The notes beneath the pieces were generated by a model that was given only the letters and a program-made list of their open reading frames with translations, did no database searches and was not told where the DNA came from. This document shows, in pieces, positions 10,881 to 22,250 of a stretch of 64,000 nt of DNA (positions are counted from its first letter, which is position 1; every line of letters begins with the position of its first letter). The DNA comes from Pegoplata infirma (taxonomy: Eukaryota > Arthropoda > Insecta > Diptera > Anthomyiidae), in contig OY992536.1 in the NCBI GenBank assembly GCA_963921195.1, forward strand, positions 7,626,001 to 7,690,000. Reading direction: 5' to 3'. Made by a program: the position numbers and the translations under genes.

Positions 10881-11452
10881 CAAGGGAAGTTTCCCTGGTG
10901 TCACCCTCCGATCTTCATCAAATTTGGATATGTTGTTGAGAATGAAAATTAATTCGACACGTCTTTTTTTAGCGGCCAAACTCATTGTTAGGGGTTCGAT
11001 TTGTATGGGGGGAAATTGACCCCTTTCAGTTTTATACGATGTACGCCTATTTAAGCAAAATTGGTATAGGCATGTGTGGTATCAGATTAAAGGTGTTAAA
11101 AATACCTATCTCGTAGTGCTAACAACGAGCCAAAGAAATTAATATTTTTGTCTTATTACCAAAAATGTCCTAAAATTTTGGTATTTTACTCAATATGACG
11201 AAAAGTTGTGCATGTTTGGACACGTTCTTAGCACACGTACCTTTCATTTGGTATGTAACATGACTAGGTTTCTTTGCATAATATAGGAGATAAACGAAAA
11301 AAAACCGAAAAACGGCCTTGTCTTCCCCCTTTTTGCCCCCTAAATATGAATTTGGGCCACTAAAAAAATACGTGTCCCTTTATTTTTTCTGATCTACAAA
11401 ATAAAATCAATTCCTTAAAGATCCGCTGGTGACAATAGGGAGACTTCACTTG
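10881..11452. mobile_element. CAAGGGAAG-ended MITE, subfamily G
   Basis: Left end CAAGGGAAGTTTCCCTGGTG and right end ...ATAGGGAGACTTCACTTG are inverted, with GTGTCACC / GGTGACAA and AATTCGACACGTCTTTTTTT / AAAAAAATACGTGTCCC matched further in. Flanks are TAA on the left and TTA on the right, so a direct duplication is not clean here. Ends resemble family F but the interior differs. A fragment lies at 24648-24760. Confidence 0.65.
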
Positions 11453-11455
11453 TTA

Positions 11456-12665
11456 GTAGGCGTGATTAAATATTGGAAAAATGGTCAAATTTGTTTCGAG
11501 TTCTCTTGAATAAATATAATCAAATTAAAACGGAATGCACCACAATATCAAAAACTTGCAATCTTGTATATCTTTTTATGGGTTATCGAGTAAAAATTTT
11601 TATTTTGGAAAACTTTCAGCACCTGTTCTGAAATTTAAATTTAAATATTTATCAAATTAAATCGGAATGCGCCACAATCTCAAAAATTAACATCCTTGTA
11701 TATTTTTGTATGGGCTAAAGATTAAAAAATTTTGTTTCTGAAAATTTTCAGAACCCGTTCTGAAATTTTCCATTTTTTAAAAAAGGTCAATAAACAAATA
11801 TTAGATATTTGTCAATCCAAAGAAAATCACAAGTATGTTTTTCGTTTTTTCGAAAAAAAAATCCAATTTGAATATTGAATTTTACAAAAAAAAAATGTAC
11901 TTTTCTTGTACAATGTTGAAACAAAAAAAAAAATACAAGAAAAAATTATTCTATTTTTTAAATCTGAAAATTTAGAGTATTATATATTTTGAGCTTCACT
12001 GTATATATGTCCAAGTTTATTTTTTGTTAATACTAAAAGACCGTGTAAGTTGTCATGTTATAGGTAGTCGTAGTTGTTGTTATTGTTGGCCTCGTTTGGT
12101 TGATTTGATGATGAGCTTGTTTGGTTTGACTCTATCTACTCTAACATTCTATTACCATTGAGTACTTCATTCCGTTACCAGCAGTCTTCAATGTCTGTGA
12201 GAGTCGTGTATAAACGTTTGTACTTTTATTTAGTGGTTTCTTGCGGTATATTATTTTTTTGTCATTTTCTTCTTCTTATTTTTGTAATGAAGTGTCACTG
12301 CAGAAAACTGTCACACAATATTTTTATTTTTTTTTTGTATTTCTTCAACATTTTCATTTTGTATTTGTCTATTTTAGCACTTCCCTTTTCTAGTGTCCAT
12401 AGAGTGTTTTGAAAATTCAGTTTGGTACGTGATATTAAAAAAAAAGCAAATATTAAAAGGAGAATTCAAATAAAGAAAAAAATATAGAAATTTTTCATTT
12501 TTGCTTACATTTTTTGTTTAATAATGTTGTTTTTGCTATTATTTTTTTTATTTTCTCTTTATTGTGTTCGTTTGTAAATTTGATTTTGATTATTTCGACA
12601 AGTGATTGACAGCATTATGCTTGTACTATGTAGACAAACATATACAAGAATAATACTAAATGATC
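11456..12665. other. Unassigned, mostly unique sequence
   Basis: No transposon ends or coding detected, except weak internal duplication (AATCAAATTAAA-CGGAATGC-CCACAAT at 11518 and again at 11653, about 135 bp apart). The 12020-12420 part has higher sequence complexity and is typical of fly intronic or intergenic DNA. Short frames such as 12158-12412 are hydrophobic by T-richness and have no domain. Confidence 0.5.
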
Positions 12666-12769
12666 TACATACATATGAGGCATTCCACACCAAATGTTCA
12701 GCAAAAAAAAAGTGATGTCATTTTTCTTATATATTTCTTTGAATTTCAATTTCTTTTTGTTCGTTTATA

Positions 12770-13493
12770 CCCAGCAAAATTTTCGGTTGCAAAGAACCGA
12801 TTGTGGAACAACTTATACTTCCCTAGAACCTGTTCTAATTCTTGTTCAACACCGATTCTTTTTACAAAGGGATTGTCCCAAAAGCAACAGGTGTTTGTAA
12901 GCAAAATTGGAACACATTTTTGTTCTTCGGAACCGGTTCTAGAAGTAAAATTTAGAACAGAAATGAGAATTAAAGAAATATTTTGAATTGCATTAATTTA
13001 TTAAAAAAAGATAAAGATAATCCTATATGACATCGTATATTAATTTTTTTTAACACACATACATCCTTTTTCGCTTCCAAAATTGCATTTTGGGCCTTGC
13101 AATAAAGATACATCAGAACATGAATTTTCTGCAAACAAAAATGAAAAACATTATTTTATTAGTATTTGTCCCGACCCAGACAATCAAAATTTAAATTACT
13201 TACCTTCGTATAAACAATTTTCGCGATTATATCCTGATATTCTCTTAGAATTTCGTGTTTTTTCTTGGTGAACACAAAAAAAAAATTATATTTATTTTTT
13301 AATTTTTTTGACACATAATTTTTTTTAATTCCTGAGAACCAAAATGTTATGAAATTTAGATTGCATATAACAAGCTTCACAATAATATTCACTTAACTTG
13401 TTCTGAATAATTAAAGTGTAATAGTGTTTGATTACCGAAGAACCTGTTCTAGAACAAGTGTTACCGGAATCGGTTCTGAAAAATTTTCCTGGG
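12770..13493. mobile_element. CCCAGCAAAATTTT-ended element
   Basis: Left end CCCAGCAAAATTTTCGGTTG and right end ...CTGAAAAATTTTCCTGGG form the inverted repeat. TA flanks are present at 12768-12769 and 13494-13495. Subterminal motifs based on GAACCGGTTCT are repeated several times near both ends, as expected for transposase-binding repeats. No transposase frame. A left-end fragment of the same family lies at 63369-63470. Confidence 0.75.
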
Positions 13494-13584
13494 TATGTAT
13501 AAAGATTATATTGTGAACAATCATTGTTAATATTAAAGAAAAAAGTTGATAATAAGAAAAAAATTGCATGTGTGTGCTAATGTA

Positions 13585-14238
13585 AAGTGGCTGTCAAATA
13601 ATTAGAAACGTTTCTATAGTATAATTTATTAGAAACGCTTCAAACGAGTATAATTTTAATAAAAGATGTTGTGTAGATAATTTACAAAGCTTTAATTTAA
13701 GCTTGATAGCGTCCAGATTGAGTAAATAATAAATTCGCTACGAGGGTCGATCTGGAAAATGAAATTATTTATAGACATTTTTCAGAAAATTTTTTAAAAA
13801 TATTTCTAAGTCGATTTTTGCTAAGTTCAAACTTTTAAAATTAAAAAAAAATGGTCAAAGAGTTGTTATTTAGTAATCAATTAATTTTTCCAGCAACCTA
13901 AACAAAAAATGAATACAGTAGAATACAGTAGAAGAAATCTGCATTCTTTGACCTCCAATTCTTTTGATCATAAATTTTTTGTAATTTTGTAATTTTTAAA
14001 AAAATCGACTTAGAAATATTTTTTAAAATTAATCTGAAAAATGTCTATAAATAATTTTATTTTTCAGATCGAACATAGTAGCACGTTTATTATTTACACA
14101 ATCTGGAAGCTATCAAGCTTAAATTCAAGCTTTATAAATTGCCTACATATATTATTTTTTTTTTAATTATACTCGTTTGATAATAATAACGTTGAGTATT
14201 ATACTATAAAAGCGTTTCTAATTAGTTGACAACCACTG
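13585..14238. mobile_element. Tc1/mariner-like MITE
   Basis: The right end, read inward, is CAGTGGTTGTCAACTAATTA and the left end is AAGTGGCTGTCAAATAATTA. Inverted similarity covers most of the element (AGAAACG, TTTAAGCTTGATAG, AAATCGACTTAGAAATA). It is flanked by TA on both sides (13583-13584, 14239-14240). CAGTGG termini and TA duplication match Tc1/mariner. About 654 bp, no transposase. Confidence 0.8.
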
Positions 14239-14533
14239 TATGTGTTTATAAACATAATATGTTATCCATGTTTTTCACACAGATTGTATGATAATCAAGT
14301 TGTTTTGAAATTTTGTTGAGTTTTTATGTCTTTATTGTATTTTTATTGAGGTATAAATAAATAATATCAATCTATGTAAAGATGTATTGTTAATGATAAA
14401 TAAATTCTTTTATTTGCATGTAAATGTGTGCAAATCGTTTATGAACTACGGTACGTACGTATTATTAATATGTTAAAAATAACACTCATACGTTAAGTAT
14501 GACAAAACTTTTTAAATCATTAACTTAAACTTT
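14239..14533. other. Short non-coding spacer
   Basis: AT-rich, no feature recognised. Confidence 0.45.
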
Positions 14534-15054
14534 CACTGAAAAAAAAAACCTTCGTGATATAAATGAAATGGATTCATTATTTGGTTTTCATTTAACCAAT
14601 GAAGGAATTCATAAGCTTAATTAAATATCATGTATTTAACATTTGTAAAACTTGTTGTTTTTTGACACCTGTCTAGTCTGTTTAGTGTCTCTTTACAATA
14701 CAGCAGAAAGGAGCAGACAGCAAAAATTTTCATACAGCAAATTTCTCGGGAAAATTTTGCGGTCTGCTTGCAGCTGTATTGTGAAGATACACTAAGTCTG
14801 TTTTTGGCGCGAAAAATTATATAAATAAAAAACAGCTGATCAGAACAGCACGAAGAAAATTTTTTTAAGACTTTTTTTTTCACGAAACTTAAAATAAAAT
14901 GTTATTGATTAATTATATGTTTACTAAAAATCGAACTAATTTATATTATTTCGTGGCTTTACTTATGTAATAAAATTTAAGAATATAGTGTGAGAAAGCT
15001 GAGTGAAATATAAATAAAAAATAAAAATTATAGTGGTTGTTTATTTTGTGTTTT

Positions 15055-15255
15055 TTTTGTGGCTTCAGACAAGTTTTTCTCCACCCCTTTAAATCGGAAG
15101 AAACTTTGTGCATCGGCTAAGAACATCATCCTGAGTCAAGTGGTACCACTTTAGTCGTGGGCAAACGCCCACAAGGGAGTGGATGCTACTTTAAAGTTGC
15201 AAATGGAGCGGTGGACTTAAACTTGACTAAATGGGAAAGTGTTTTTCTACCTTCA
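15055..15255. other. GC-richer island, possible old retroelement fragment
   Basis: This stretch is markedly less AT-rich than its surroundings (e.g. CATCATCCTGAGTCAAGTGG, GGTACCACTTTAGTCGTGGG, CAAACGCCCACAAGGGAGTGG). It resembles my recollection of untranslated sequence of dipteran non-LTR elements but no coding frame was found, so the assignment is tentative. Confidence 0.3.
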
Positions 15256-15332
15256 CGTAAATTAAATAGTTTCAGTGACTTTAAATTTTCATTAATTTCA
15301 ATTTTGTGTTGTAGTTTTTCCTACTAATACCC

Positions 15333-15478
15333 ACCATATTCGCATTCATTTAAACTATTTAATTATTCGTTTTCCCCATACAATTTAAATGTCAAATTTA
15401 GACGGCGTTTATTTTTGACAGATAAATTGCATGTGGAAAACGAAAAATTAAATTAGTTTAAATGAATGCGAATATGGT
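15333..15478. mobile_element. 146-bp hairpin MITE nested in the CACTG element
   Basis: Left end ACCATATTCGCATTCATTTA and right end TAAATGAATGCGAATATGGT are exact inverted copies; complementarity continues to TTAATT and the CGTTTTCC/GGAAAACG pair. Most of the 146 bp folds into a hairpin. Target duplication is unclear. Confidence 0.7.
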
Positions 15479-15841
15479 ATTACCTACTGCTATTCCACAT
15501 TTAATCAATGCATACTTTCATACATTTAATGAAAAACTTCATTAAAATTTTTAAACTAGTTCTACGAATATTTTCATTATTTCCATGTAAGTTTTCATTA
15601 AATATAACTTTAATGACACCAGTTTCATTGATCAAATGAAACTTGTCTTCGGTTGAAAACGTGAGTCATTTTTCATTAAGATTATGTAATTTTTCATTAT
15701 TTTCACGAAGCTTTTTTTTTTCAGTGTTTAGACTCATTTCACATTTCAGAAAAAGTTTTGGAATCGCTTTTTAAACTTAAATAAATGCGATATTATTTCT
15801 CGGAGATAAAATGTATGAGAATGGATACGATAATAAACTAA

Positions 15842-16215
15842 CAAGGGAAGTATCTCAACCCTTTGAACCGATTTGCCTGAAACTTAAAATTTACATAAAA
15901 AGATGATTTTAAAGTTGTGGTGTCTCGACTTATCAGCCATGTCAGTGTTTAAAGATTTCGTTGTCCCCATATGGAACAATGTGGACCTTCGGGAAAATTT
16001 CGATAATTCCCTAACTAACAGAAATATCGTCTAGAACAAAAATATGTGTCGACTTAAATTTAATAAAAATTATTTCGTATTCATATGGTGTATGTATTAC
16101 ATAAATACCCACAAAATTTTCACATTTTCATGAAAAAAATATTTAACGAAACCGAATTTCTACGAGGTTATGCTACCTTTTGTCAGGAAACCCCCCTTCT
16201 TCTCATATGGAAACA
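15842..16215. mobile_element. CAAGGGAAG-ended MITE (family F), right end missing
   Basis: It matches copies 6977 and 40475 from CAAGGGAAGTATCTCAACCC to the TTCTCATATG segment, then diverges into unrelated A-rich DNA. The right inverted repeat is lost, so the copy is truncated. The preceding TAA at 15839-15841 is the expected target triplet. Confidence 0.7.
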
Positions 16216-16914
16216 AAAAAAAATAACAATTTTGATTAGAAACATTCAATTTTGATAAAAAACCTTTTTTATACCCTCCAACCACAGTATGGGGGTATAC
16301 TCACTTTGTCATTCCGTGAGTAACACATCGAAATATCGGTCGGGGACCCCACAAAGTATATGTTATATTGATCCATGATAGAATCTAAGACATTCTAGCG
16401 ATGTCCGTCCGTCCGTTTGTCTGTAGAAATAACGATGCAGTCCAAACCAAAAAAGCTAGATCACTGAAATTGGGCAAGAATATCTCTTATGTTACTGGTA
16501 AGGTTAAGTTCGAAGATAGGCAAAATCGGACCAGGGGGAAAAAAGTTCGCCCTTGAAGAACTAAAACGACCCCTGATAAATACGATATTTTTACGAGTTT
16601 TTTTTAATCTTTGCTCAACAAATGTAACATTTTTATGCCATATTATGTTCATAGACCTGCGATTGGACTAAGGGGGTTAGAAAATTCGACTTTGGTCAGG
16701 CTGCCGCCCTTTGGGGGCGTGGTTATAGAAATTAATTAAAAATAACGATAAAAATTTATTATTTAAGCGTAAATATCAGCTCTGTTTGATTACTTTTTTT
16801 GTAGTAAAAGTAGTAAAAGAGATTTTTTTTTTAAATTTTACTCAATATGTCGAAAACCCAAAAAAAGTAAAAAAACGGAAAGTAGTGAAAATAGTAAAAT
16901 TTATTTATCATTTA

Positions 16915-17090
16915 GGGTCGAACCAGAATCAAATGCGTAGCGCAAGACGTAAAAAAAAAAACAAAAACAAACACATCAAATTTTAAATTTTTACGTCCGT
17001 TTGATTTAGGTACGTCACATTTAAATATTAGAAACGAAAAATTATTGGGCGTTACGCCTTACGCGACGCAATTTGATTCAGGTTGGACGC
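16915..17090. mobile_element. Small MITE, GGGTCGAACC / GGTTGGACGC ends
   Basis: GGGTCGAACCAGAATCAAAT at the left pairs with ATTTGATTCAGGTTGGACGC at the right, and GCGTAGCG with CGCGACGC. A central A-rich spacer separates two ~45-bp arms. The target duplication cannot be read with confidence. Confidence 0.55.
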
Positions 17091-17308
17091 TTAAATTTTC
17101 AAAATATATTTTAAAATTTTATTTTAAAGACATTTTTAGAATCTATACATAAAAGTAGAAGACATTTTCTATAAACGCTAAAAATCACATTTAATCCACT
17201 TGGTAAAAGTCCAGGTCGATGAATTTCCTATGTTTCATTTATTAGACAAATATACAAAATACATAATACATAAAAAATTGTGTTTTTCTGGAGTTGTCTT
17301 AGTATTTA

Positions 17309-17380
17309 AAGGTGGAACTTCCAACTGATCCGATCCAATGAGATATTAAGGTGGAACTTTCAACTGATCCGATTTTATCC
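17309..17380. repeat. Short direct repeat
   Basis: GGTGGAACTT.CAACTGATCC recurs with a 39-bp offset (17311 and 17350). The two copies differ at a few positions. Confidence 0.6.
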
Positions 17381-17410
17381 ATCTCCGAACTTAACTCAGA
17401 TTCTGATACA

Positions 17411-18264
17411 TTTTTATACCCTACACCACACTGTGGTACAGGGTATAATGAGTTTGTGCTGATGTTTGTAACTACCCGAAATATTGGTCCTAGACCTACC
17501 TTTTAGTATACCGATCGACTCAGAATCACTTTTTGAGTCGATTTAGCGATGTCCGTCCGTCCGTCCGTCTGTCCGTCCGTCCGTCTGTCTGTCTGTCTGT
17601 CCATGTAAACGGTGTAAACACGATACAGGTCGCAATTTTTTATCAATTGACTTGAAATTTGTAACTTAAGCCTCTCTTGCTCCAAGGACAAAGCCTATTG
17701 AAATTGGAAAAAATCGGTCCATATTTAGACCTAGCCCCCATACAAAGGTCCTCTTTAGGTTTGGCTCAAATGACCCTAATAGCCGTATTATAATAGGTGT
17801 CTTCTCGAAATTTGGCAAGTAAACATGTTTTGTCTTCACAAATCGCCATTCCGAATTTTAAAGAAATCGGACCAGTTCTTCTTGTAGCCCCCATACAAAC
17901 CACCTTCCCGATTTTCACACAAATCTCTCAAATTTCATGAAAATAGAAAATATTTAATTAAAATTTTGTTTGTGTATGTTAAACGCGTACCTTATCAAAT
18001 CTGATTATCATCGGACCAGTTTTGGACTTAGGCCCCATGTGAAAATTTCGCCCGATATTCAGTTAAAGCGGTTATTGTCAACATATAGAAGCCAATTTCA
18101 CTCAAATTTGATTTGTGAGTGGTTTTTACACTTATTAAAGATTTGACAAAATATAGATCTAATCGGTCCAAGGGACCCTTTTTCCGGGACCCATTTTCCG
18201 GGAAACTCTGGTGTAGGGTATTATATGGTCGGTCTTGACCGACTATAATTTTATTACTTGTTTT
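17411..18264 (+). mobile_element. Helentron-associated element, family D
   Basis: It starts TTTTTATACCCTACACCACA, with the complementary 3' subterminal GGTGTAGGGTATTATA near 18210, followed by a hairpin (GGTCGGTCTTGACCGAC) and a TTATTACTTGTTTT terminus. A (GTCC/GTCT)n microsatellite lies at 17551-17602. The element appears full length (~850 bp) and lacks coding. Its 3' terminus abuts the 35-bp satellite. Confidence 0.8.
17551..17602 (+). repeat. (GTCC/GTCT)n microsatellite inside family D
   Basis: About twelve GTCC or GTCT tetramers in tandem. GTCY microsatellites at this position are a known hallmark of DINE-1/mini-me elements. Related runs occur at 27615-27712, 35818, 42198 and 43139. Confidence 0.9.
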
Positions 18265-20300
18265 GTATAGAAAAAGTCCCCGATTCAAAGACATTTTTTC
18301 TACAGAAAATGTCTAAGATTCTGAGAAAATTTTTCTATAGAAAAAGTCTCAGATTCCGGGACATTTGTTCTACAGAAAAAGTCTCAGATTCTGAGACATT
18401 TGTTCTATAGAAAAAGGCTAAAATTCTGAGACATTTTTCTATGGTAAAAGTCATAGAATCTGAGATATTTTGCTATAAAAAAAGTCTCAGATTCTGAAAC
18501 ATTTTTCTACAGAAAAGTCTCAGATTCTGAGACATTTTTTCTATAGAAAAAGTCTCAGATTCTGAGGCATTTGTTCTACAGAAAAAGTTTCAGATTCTGA
18601 GACATTTTTTCTATAGAAAAAGTCTCAGATTCTGAGGCATTTGTTCTACAGAAAAAGTTTCAGATTCTGAGTCATTTTTCTATAGAAAAAATCTTAGATT
18701 CTAGACATTTTTTCTATAGAAAAAGTGTCAGAATCTGAGACATTTTTTCGATAGAAAAATTCTCAGATTCTGAGACATTTTTTCGAGAAAAAAGTTCTCA
18801 GATTCTGAGACATTTTTTCTATAGAAAAAGTCTCAGATTCTGAGACATTTTTTCTATAGAAAATGTCTCAGATTCTGAGATATTTTTTCTATAGAAAAAT
18901 TCTCAGATTCTGAGATATTTTTTCTATAGAAAAATTCTCAGATTCTAAGACATTTTTTCTATAGAAAAAGTCTCAGATTCTAAGACATTTTTTCTATAGA
19001 AAAAGTCTCAGATTCTGAGACATTTTTTCTGAGACATTTTTTCTATAGAGACATTTTTTCTATAGAAAAAGTCTCAGATTCTGAGACAGATTTCTATAGA
19101 AAAATTCTCAGATTCTGAGACATTTTTCTATAGAAAAAGTCTCAGATTCTGAGACATTTTTTCTATAGAAAAAGTCTCAGATTCTGAGACAGATTTCTAT
19201 AGAAAAAGTCTCAGATTCTGAGACAGATTTCTATAGAAAAAGTCTCAGATTCTGAGACATTTTTCTATAGAAAAAGTCTCAGATTCTGAGACATTTTTCT
19301 ATAGAAAAAGTCTCAGATTCTGAGACATTTTTTCTATAGAAAAAGTCTCAGATTCTGAGACATTTTTTCTATAGAAAAAGTCTCAGATTCTGAGACATTT
19401 TTTCTATAGAAAAAGTCTCAGATTCTGAGACATTTTTTCTATAGAAAAAGTATCAGATTCTGAGACATTTTTCTATAGAAAAAGTCTCAGATTCTGAGAC
19501 ATTTTTTCTATAGAAAAAGTCTCAGATTCTGAGACATTTTTTCTATAGAAAAAGTCTCAGATTCTGAGACATTTTTTCAATAGAAAAAGTCTCAGATTCT
19601 GAGACATTTTTTCTATAGAAAAAGTCTCAGATTCTGAGACATTTTTTCTATAGAAAATGTCTCAGATTTTGAGATATTTTTTCTATAGAAAAAGTCTCAG
19701 ATTCTGAGACATTTTTTCTATAGAAAAAGTCTCAGATTCTGAGACATTTTTTCTATAGAAAAAGTCTCAGATTCTGAGACATTTTTTCTATAGAAAAAGT
19801 CTCAGATTCTGAGACATTTTTTCTATAGAAAAAGTCTCAGATTCTGAGACATTTTTTCTATAGAAAAAGTCTCAGATTCTGAGAAATTTTTTCTATAGAA
19901 AAAGTCTCAGATTCTGAGACATTTTTTCTATAGAAAAAGTCTCAGATTTTGAGATATTTTTTCTATAGAAAAAGTCTCAGATTCTGAGACATTTTTTCTA
20001 TAGAAAAAGTCTTAGATTCTGAGACATTTTTTCTATAGAGTCTCAGATTCTGGGACATTTTTTCTATAGAAAAAGTCTCAGATTCTGAGACTTTTTTTCT
20101 ATAGAAAAAGTCTCAGATTCTGAGATATTTTTTCTATAGAAAAAGTCTCAGATTCTGAGACATTTTGTCTATAGAAAAAGTCTCAGATTCTGAGACATTT
20201 TTTCTATACAAAAAGTCTCAGATTTTGAGACATTTTTGCTATAGAAAAAGTCACAGATTCTGGAACATTTTCCTGTAGATAAAGTCTCAGATTCTGAGCC
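18265..20300. repeat. 35-bp satellite array, ~58 units
   Basis: The unit is GTCTCAGATTCTGAGAC followed by ATTTTTTCTATAGAAAAA, measured as 35 bp in the regular part (19500-19900). Both halves are palindromic, one centred on the ATT of CAGATTCTG and one on the CTATAG. Units at the edges (18265-18720, 20040-20300) are degenerate while the centre is almost identical, the pattern expected of unequal exchange. Some units are shortened or partly duplicated (19021-19060). No coding. Confidence 0.95.
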
Positions 20301-20302
20301 AC

Positions 20303-20640
20303 TTTTTCGTGCCAACTTTTGGAGGGTAGCACTTTTTTTACTGTATCAAGTCTTCCGCAGACGGACAGACGGTTATCGTTGCACATGCAATGACGAAGTG
20401 TGTATATACCCTCATACTGTGGTTGGAGGATATAAAATTGTGTTTTTCTAGAACTATTTTGGTTCTTCAAGGGAAATCTTTCCGATTTTGCCCGTTTATA
20501 AACAAAACCTTTCCAGTAATATATGACATTCAATATTTGTGCCTTCAGCGGTCTAGCCATTGGCTTGTATTTATTCATGGTGTCTACAGACGGACGGACA
20601 TCGCTAGACGGTCTAAAGATTTTCCTGTTAATTATGCACA
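20303..20640 (-). mobile_element. Two degenerate family C fragments in tandem
   Basis: On the minus strand, TTTTATATCCTCCAACCACA (20440-20420) is the 5' end of a family C element with most of its interior deleted by about 20303. A second partial copy covers 20450-20640 (GGTTCTTCAAGGGAAA, CAGACGGACGGACATCGCTA). Confidence 0.65.
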
Positions 20641-20961
20641 TGTATCCGACTACATATTTATTTGGATTTATTGTTGTTTTTCATCTTGAATAGATTATGC
20701 TTTTTATTATTTTTTGTTTCAAAATATTTTTTTTTTGTAAATATAAAAATTTGTCAATAATTTTTTTTTTTTACATAATTTCCATACTTACGCATTGAAA
20801 TATTTCCGGTAAATTTTAGTAAAAATAAAGTAAAAGAGAAATACATTTTCTCTTAAATTGATTACTACATTTACTATTTTTATGTGTACTCGAACGGTTT
20901 TTGAGCAAAAGTAGTAAATTGAGTAAAAAATAGTAAATTGTAGTAGGTAAACAAACAAAGC
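20641..20961. other. Right subterminal region of the 4.18-kb insertion
   Basis: AT-rich DNA with repeated TAGTAAA, AGTAAAA and GAGTAAA motifs in both orientations. Nothing coding. Confidence 0.5.
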
Positions 20962-21133
20962 TATCATAAACAAATAATTTGTAAACATATATAGCGGGGT
21001 ACAGGTTTCCCCTACCCCTACCTACCTCACCAAAAAAAAGACGCCCATGCGATTTTTTTTTAATTTTAAACGTGTTGGAGGGTATAAAAGATTCGGCACA
21101 GCCGAATTTAACACTCTTACTTGTTTTTTGTTA

Positions 21134-21715
21134 TTTCGAAAAAAAAAAAAAAAATTAATGTAAATTTTTTACGAGTGTAATTTTTTTAGAGTAAAAATAT
21201 TTTTGAGTGACAAAAATACGTTGTAAAATATTTTTGTGACTTACCAATGTTTTTAAAACTTGTTTAACGGGTTTTCAGCACGTGTACAGTTTTTCAATAC
21301 TGTACCAAATTTGCTGAAATTCAATACCAATCAGACCAGAGGAACATCAAATATATATGCCATGGTTCAGCAGCCTCAGAATTGTCTTTCGAAACCTATC
21401 GTGTTTTCTATCTCGTAAATTCGCGAAGCTCACTCACTTGCTTATAATTATTGAACCACTATACCGATTTTCTGAATTGCAATTAAAACACGATCAGGTA
21501 AATGATCAATATATATGCCAAATTTCAGAAGCCTCCGTAAAGTCGTCCAAAAGTTAGCGTGTTTTCAACAAACTGAGAGACGAACGGACATCGCTAGATC
21601 GTCTTAAAATCGATCGAGGATCATGAATATATATACTTTATAGGGTCCTAGACCAATATGTCGATACGTTAGAAACTTAATGACAAACCATCTATCACCA
21701 GAGTGTTGGGTATAA
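21134..21715 (-). mobile_element. Helentron-associated element, family A, copy A3, lacking its 3' hairpin
   Basis: It aligns with A1 (CACGTG, CCGATTTTCTGAATTGCAAT, GACATCGCTAGATCGTCTTA, AATCGATCGAGGATCATGAA) and ends ATCACCAGAGTGTTGGGTAT. The hairpin end is missing and the copy starts directly after the terminus of C1, so one of the two appears to have inserted at the other's edge. Confidence 0.7.
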
Positions 21716-22250
21716 AAAATAAATAGAACCCCCATAAAAGGGGAAATCTATGTGGTGTTCCTTGAGAACAGTTCTGTGACATGCCACTAGGTATCAATTA
21801 AGTCGTGTAAAAGTGATAGGTCGTTTATAAGGAAAAATTCCTGTCTGGAACCGGTCCTTCTCACTTTGCACCAGTTCTACCGGTCACGGGACTGGTTCAA
21901 TTTCTAACAATGCTACTAAAGCTGGGGTTTTTGAAAACTTAGATTCTACGTAGAAAAGAAGTGAACTTCTGCTTATTTTTATATATCTTAACAAAATGGT
22001 ATCAGAAACTTGAAATTTGGAATCCCCTGCGAAAACAACATTTTAAAAGAGTATATTTAAGTTATTTCGATTGTTAGAAGGCTAAAAAGGGTTAAAATAG
22101 TGTAATTTGGTACTTATTTCTTTATCCAGAAATAAATGCCATTAAAATTTTAAATGTGTGGTCTCCCTCCAGATGACGAAAAAAAAAATTTAAAAGAAGT
22201 ACCTTCGGGGAATTTTATAAGGAAAAATGTTTCAGAATCTGAGAAATTTC
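21716..22250. other. Unassigned spacer
   Basis: Contains GGAACCGGTCC and CCAGTTCTACCGG motifs resembling the subterminal repeats of the 12770-13493 element, but no ends. A satellite-like AATGTTTCAGAATCTGAGAA occurs near 22228. Confidence 0.4.

Larger units (their letters stand above)
14534..15726. mobile_element. CACTG-ended (CACTA-like) element
   Basis: Left end CACTGAAAAAAAAAACCTTC and right end GAAGCTTTTTTTTTTCAGTG are inverted, continuing with CGTGA...TTCATT motifs. TTT flanks both sides (14531-14533, 15727-15729), compatible with the 3-bp duplication of the EnSpm/CACTA group, although TTT is weak evidence in such T-rich DNA. Many TTTCATTAA/TTAATGAAA motifs lie near both ends. Contains a nested MITE at 15333. 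Confidence 0.6.
16779..20961. mobile_element. 4.18-kb TIR insertion carrying a satellite array, TATCA target duplication
   Basis: The left terminus GCTCTGTTTGATTACT is inverted relative to the right terminus (read inward GCTTTGTTTGTTTACCTACT). TATCA is duplicated at 16774-16778 and 20962-20966, whereas the empty equivalent in C5 has a single TATCA. Subterminal AGTAGTAAA/AGTAAA motifs cluster at both ends. The interior holds a MITE, a family D element, a 35-bp satellite and family C fragments. A 5-bp duplication is compatible with some hAT lineages, but the superfamily is not established. No transposase is visible. Confidence 0.65.
16264..21128 (+). mobile_element. Helentron-associated element, family C, copy C1, split by a 4.18-kb insertion
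   Basis: The 5' part (16264-16778) begins TTTTTATACCCTCCAACCAC and includes the GTCCGTCCGTTTGTCTG microsatellite. The 3' part (20962-21128) holds CGGGGTACAGG, GTTGGAGGGTATAAAAGATT, the CGGCACAGCCG hairpin and CACTCTTACTTGTTTT. Copy C5 (35285-35967, reversed) runs across the junction without interruption, defining the insertion 16779-20961 and its TATCA duplication. No Rep/helicase coding. Confidence 0.8.

Noticed and set aside
18265..20300. CRISPR-like array
   Set aside because: There are no unique spacers between repeats; the whole 35-bp unit is repeated, and the genome is clearly eukaryotic.
20204..20641. Longest open reading frame (145 codons, minus strand)
   Set aside because: It runs from the end of the satellite through degenerate Helentron-type fragments, has no recognisable domain, and equivalent frames are not preserved in other copies.
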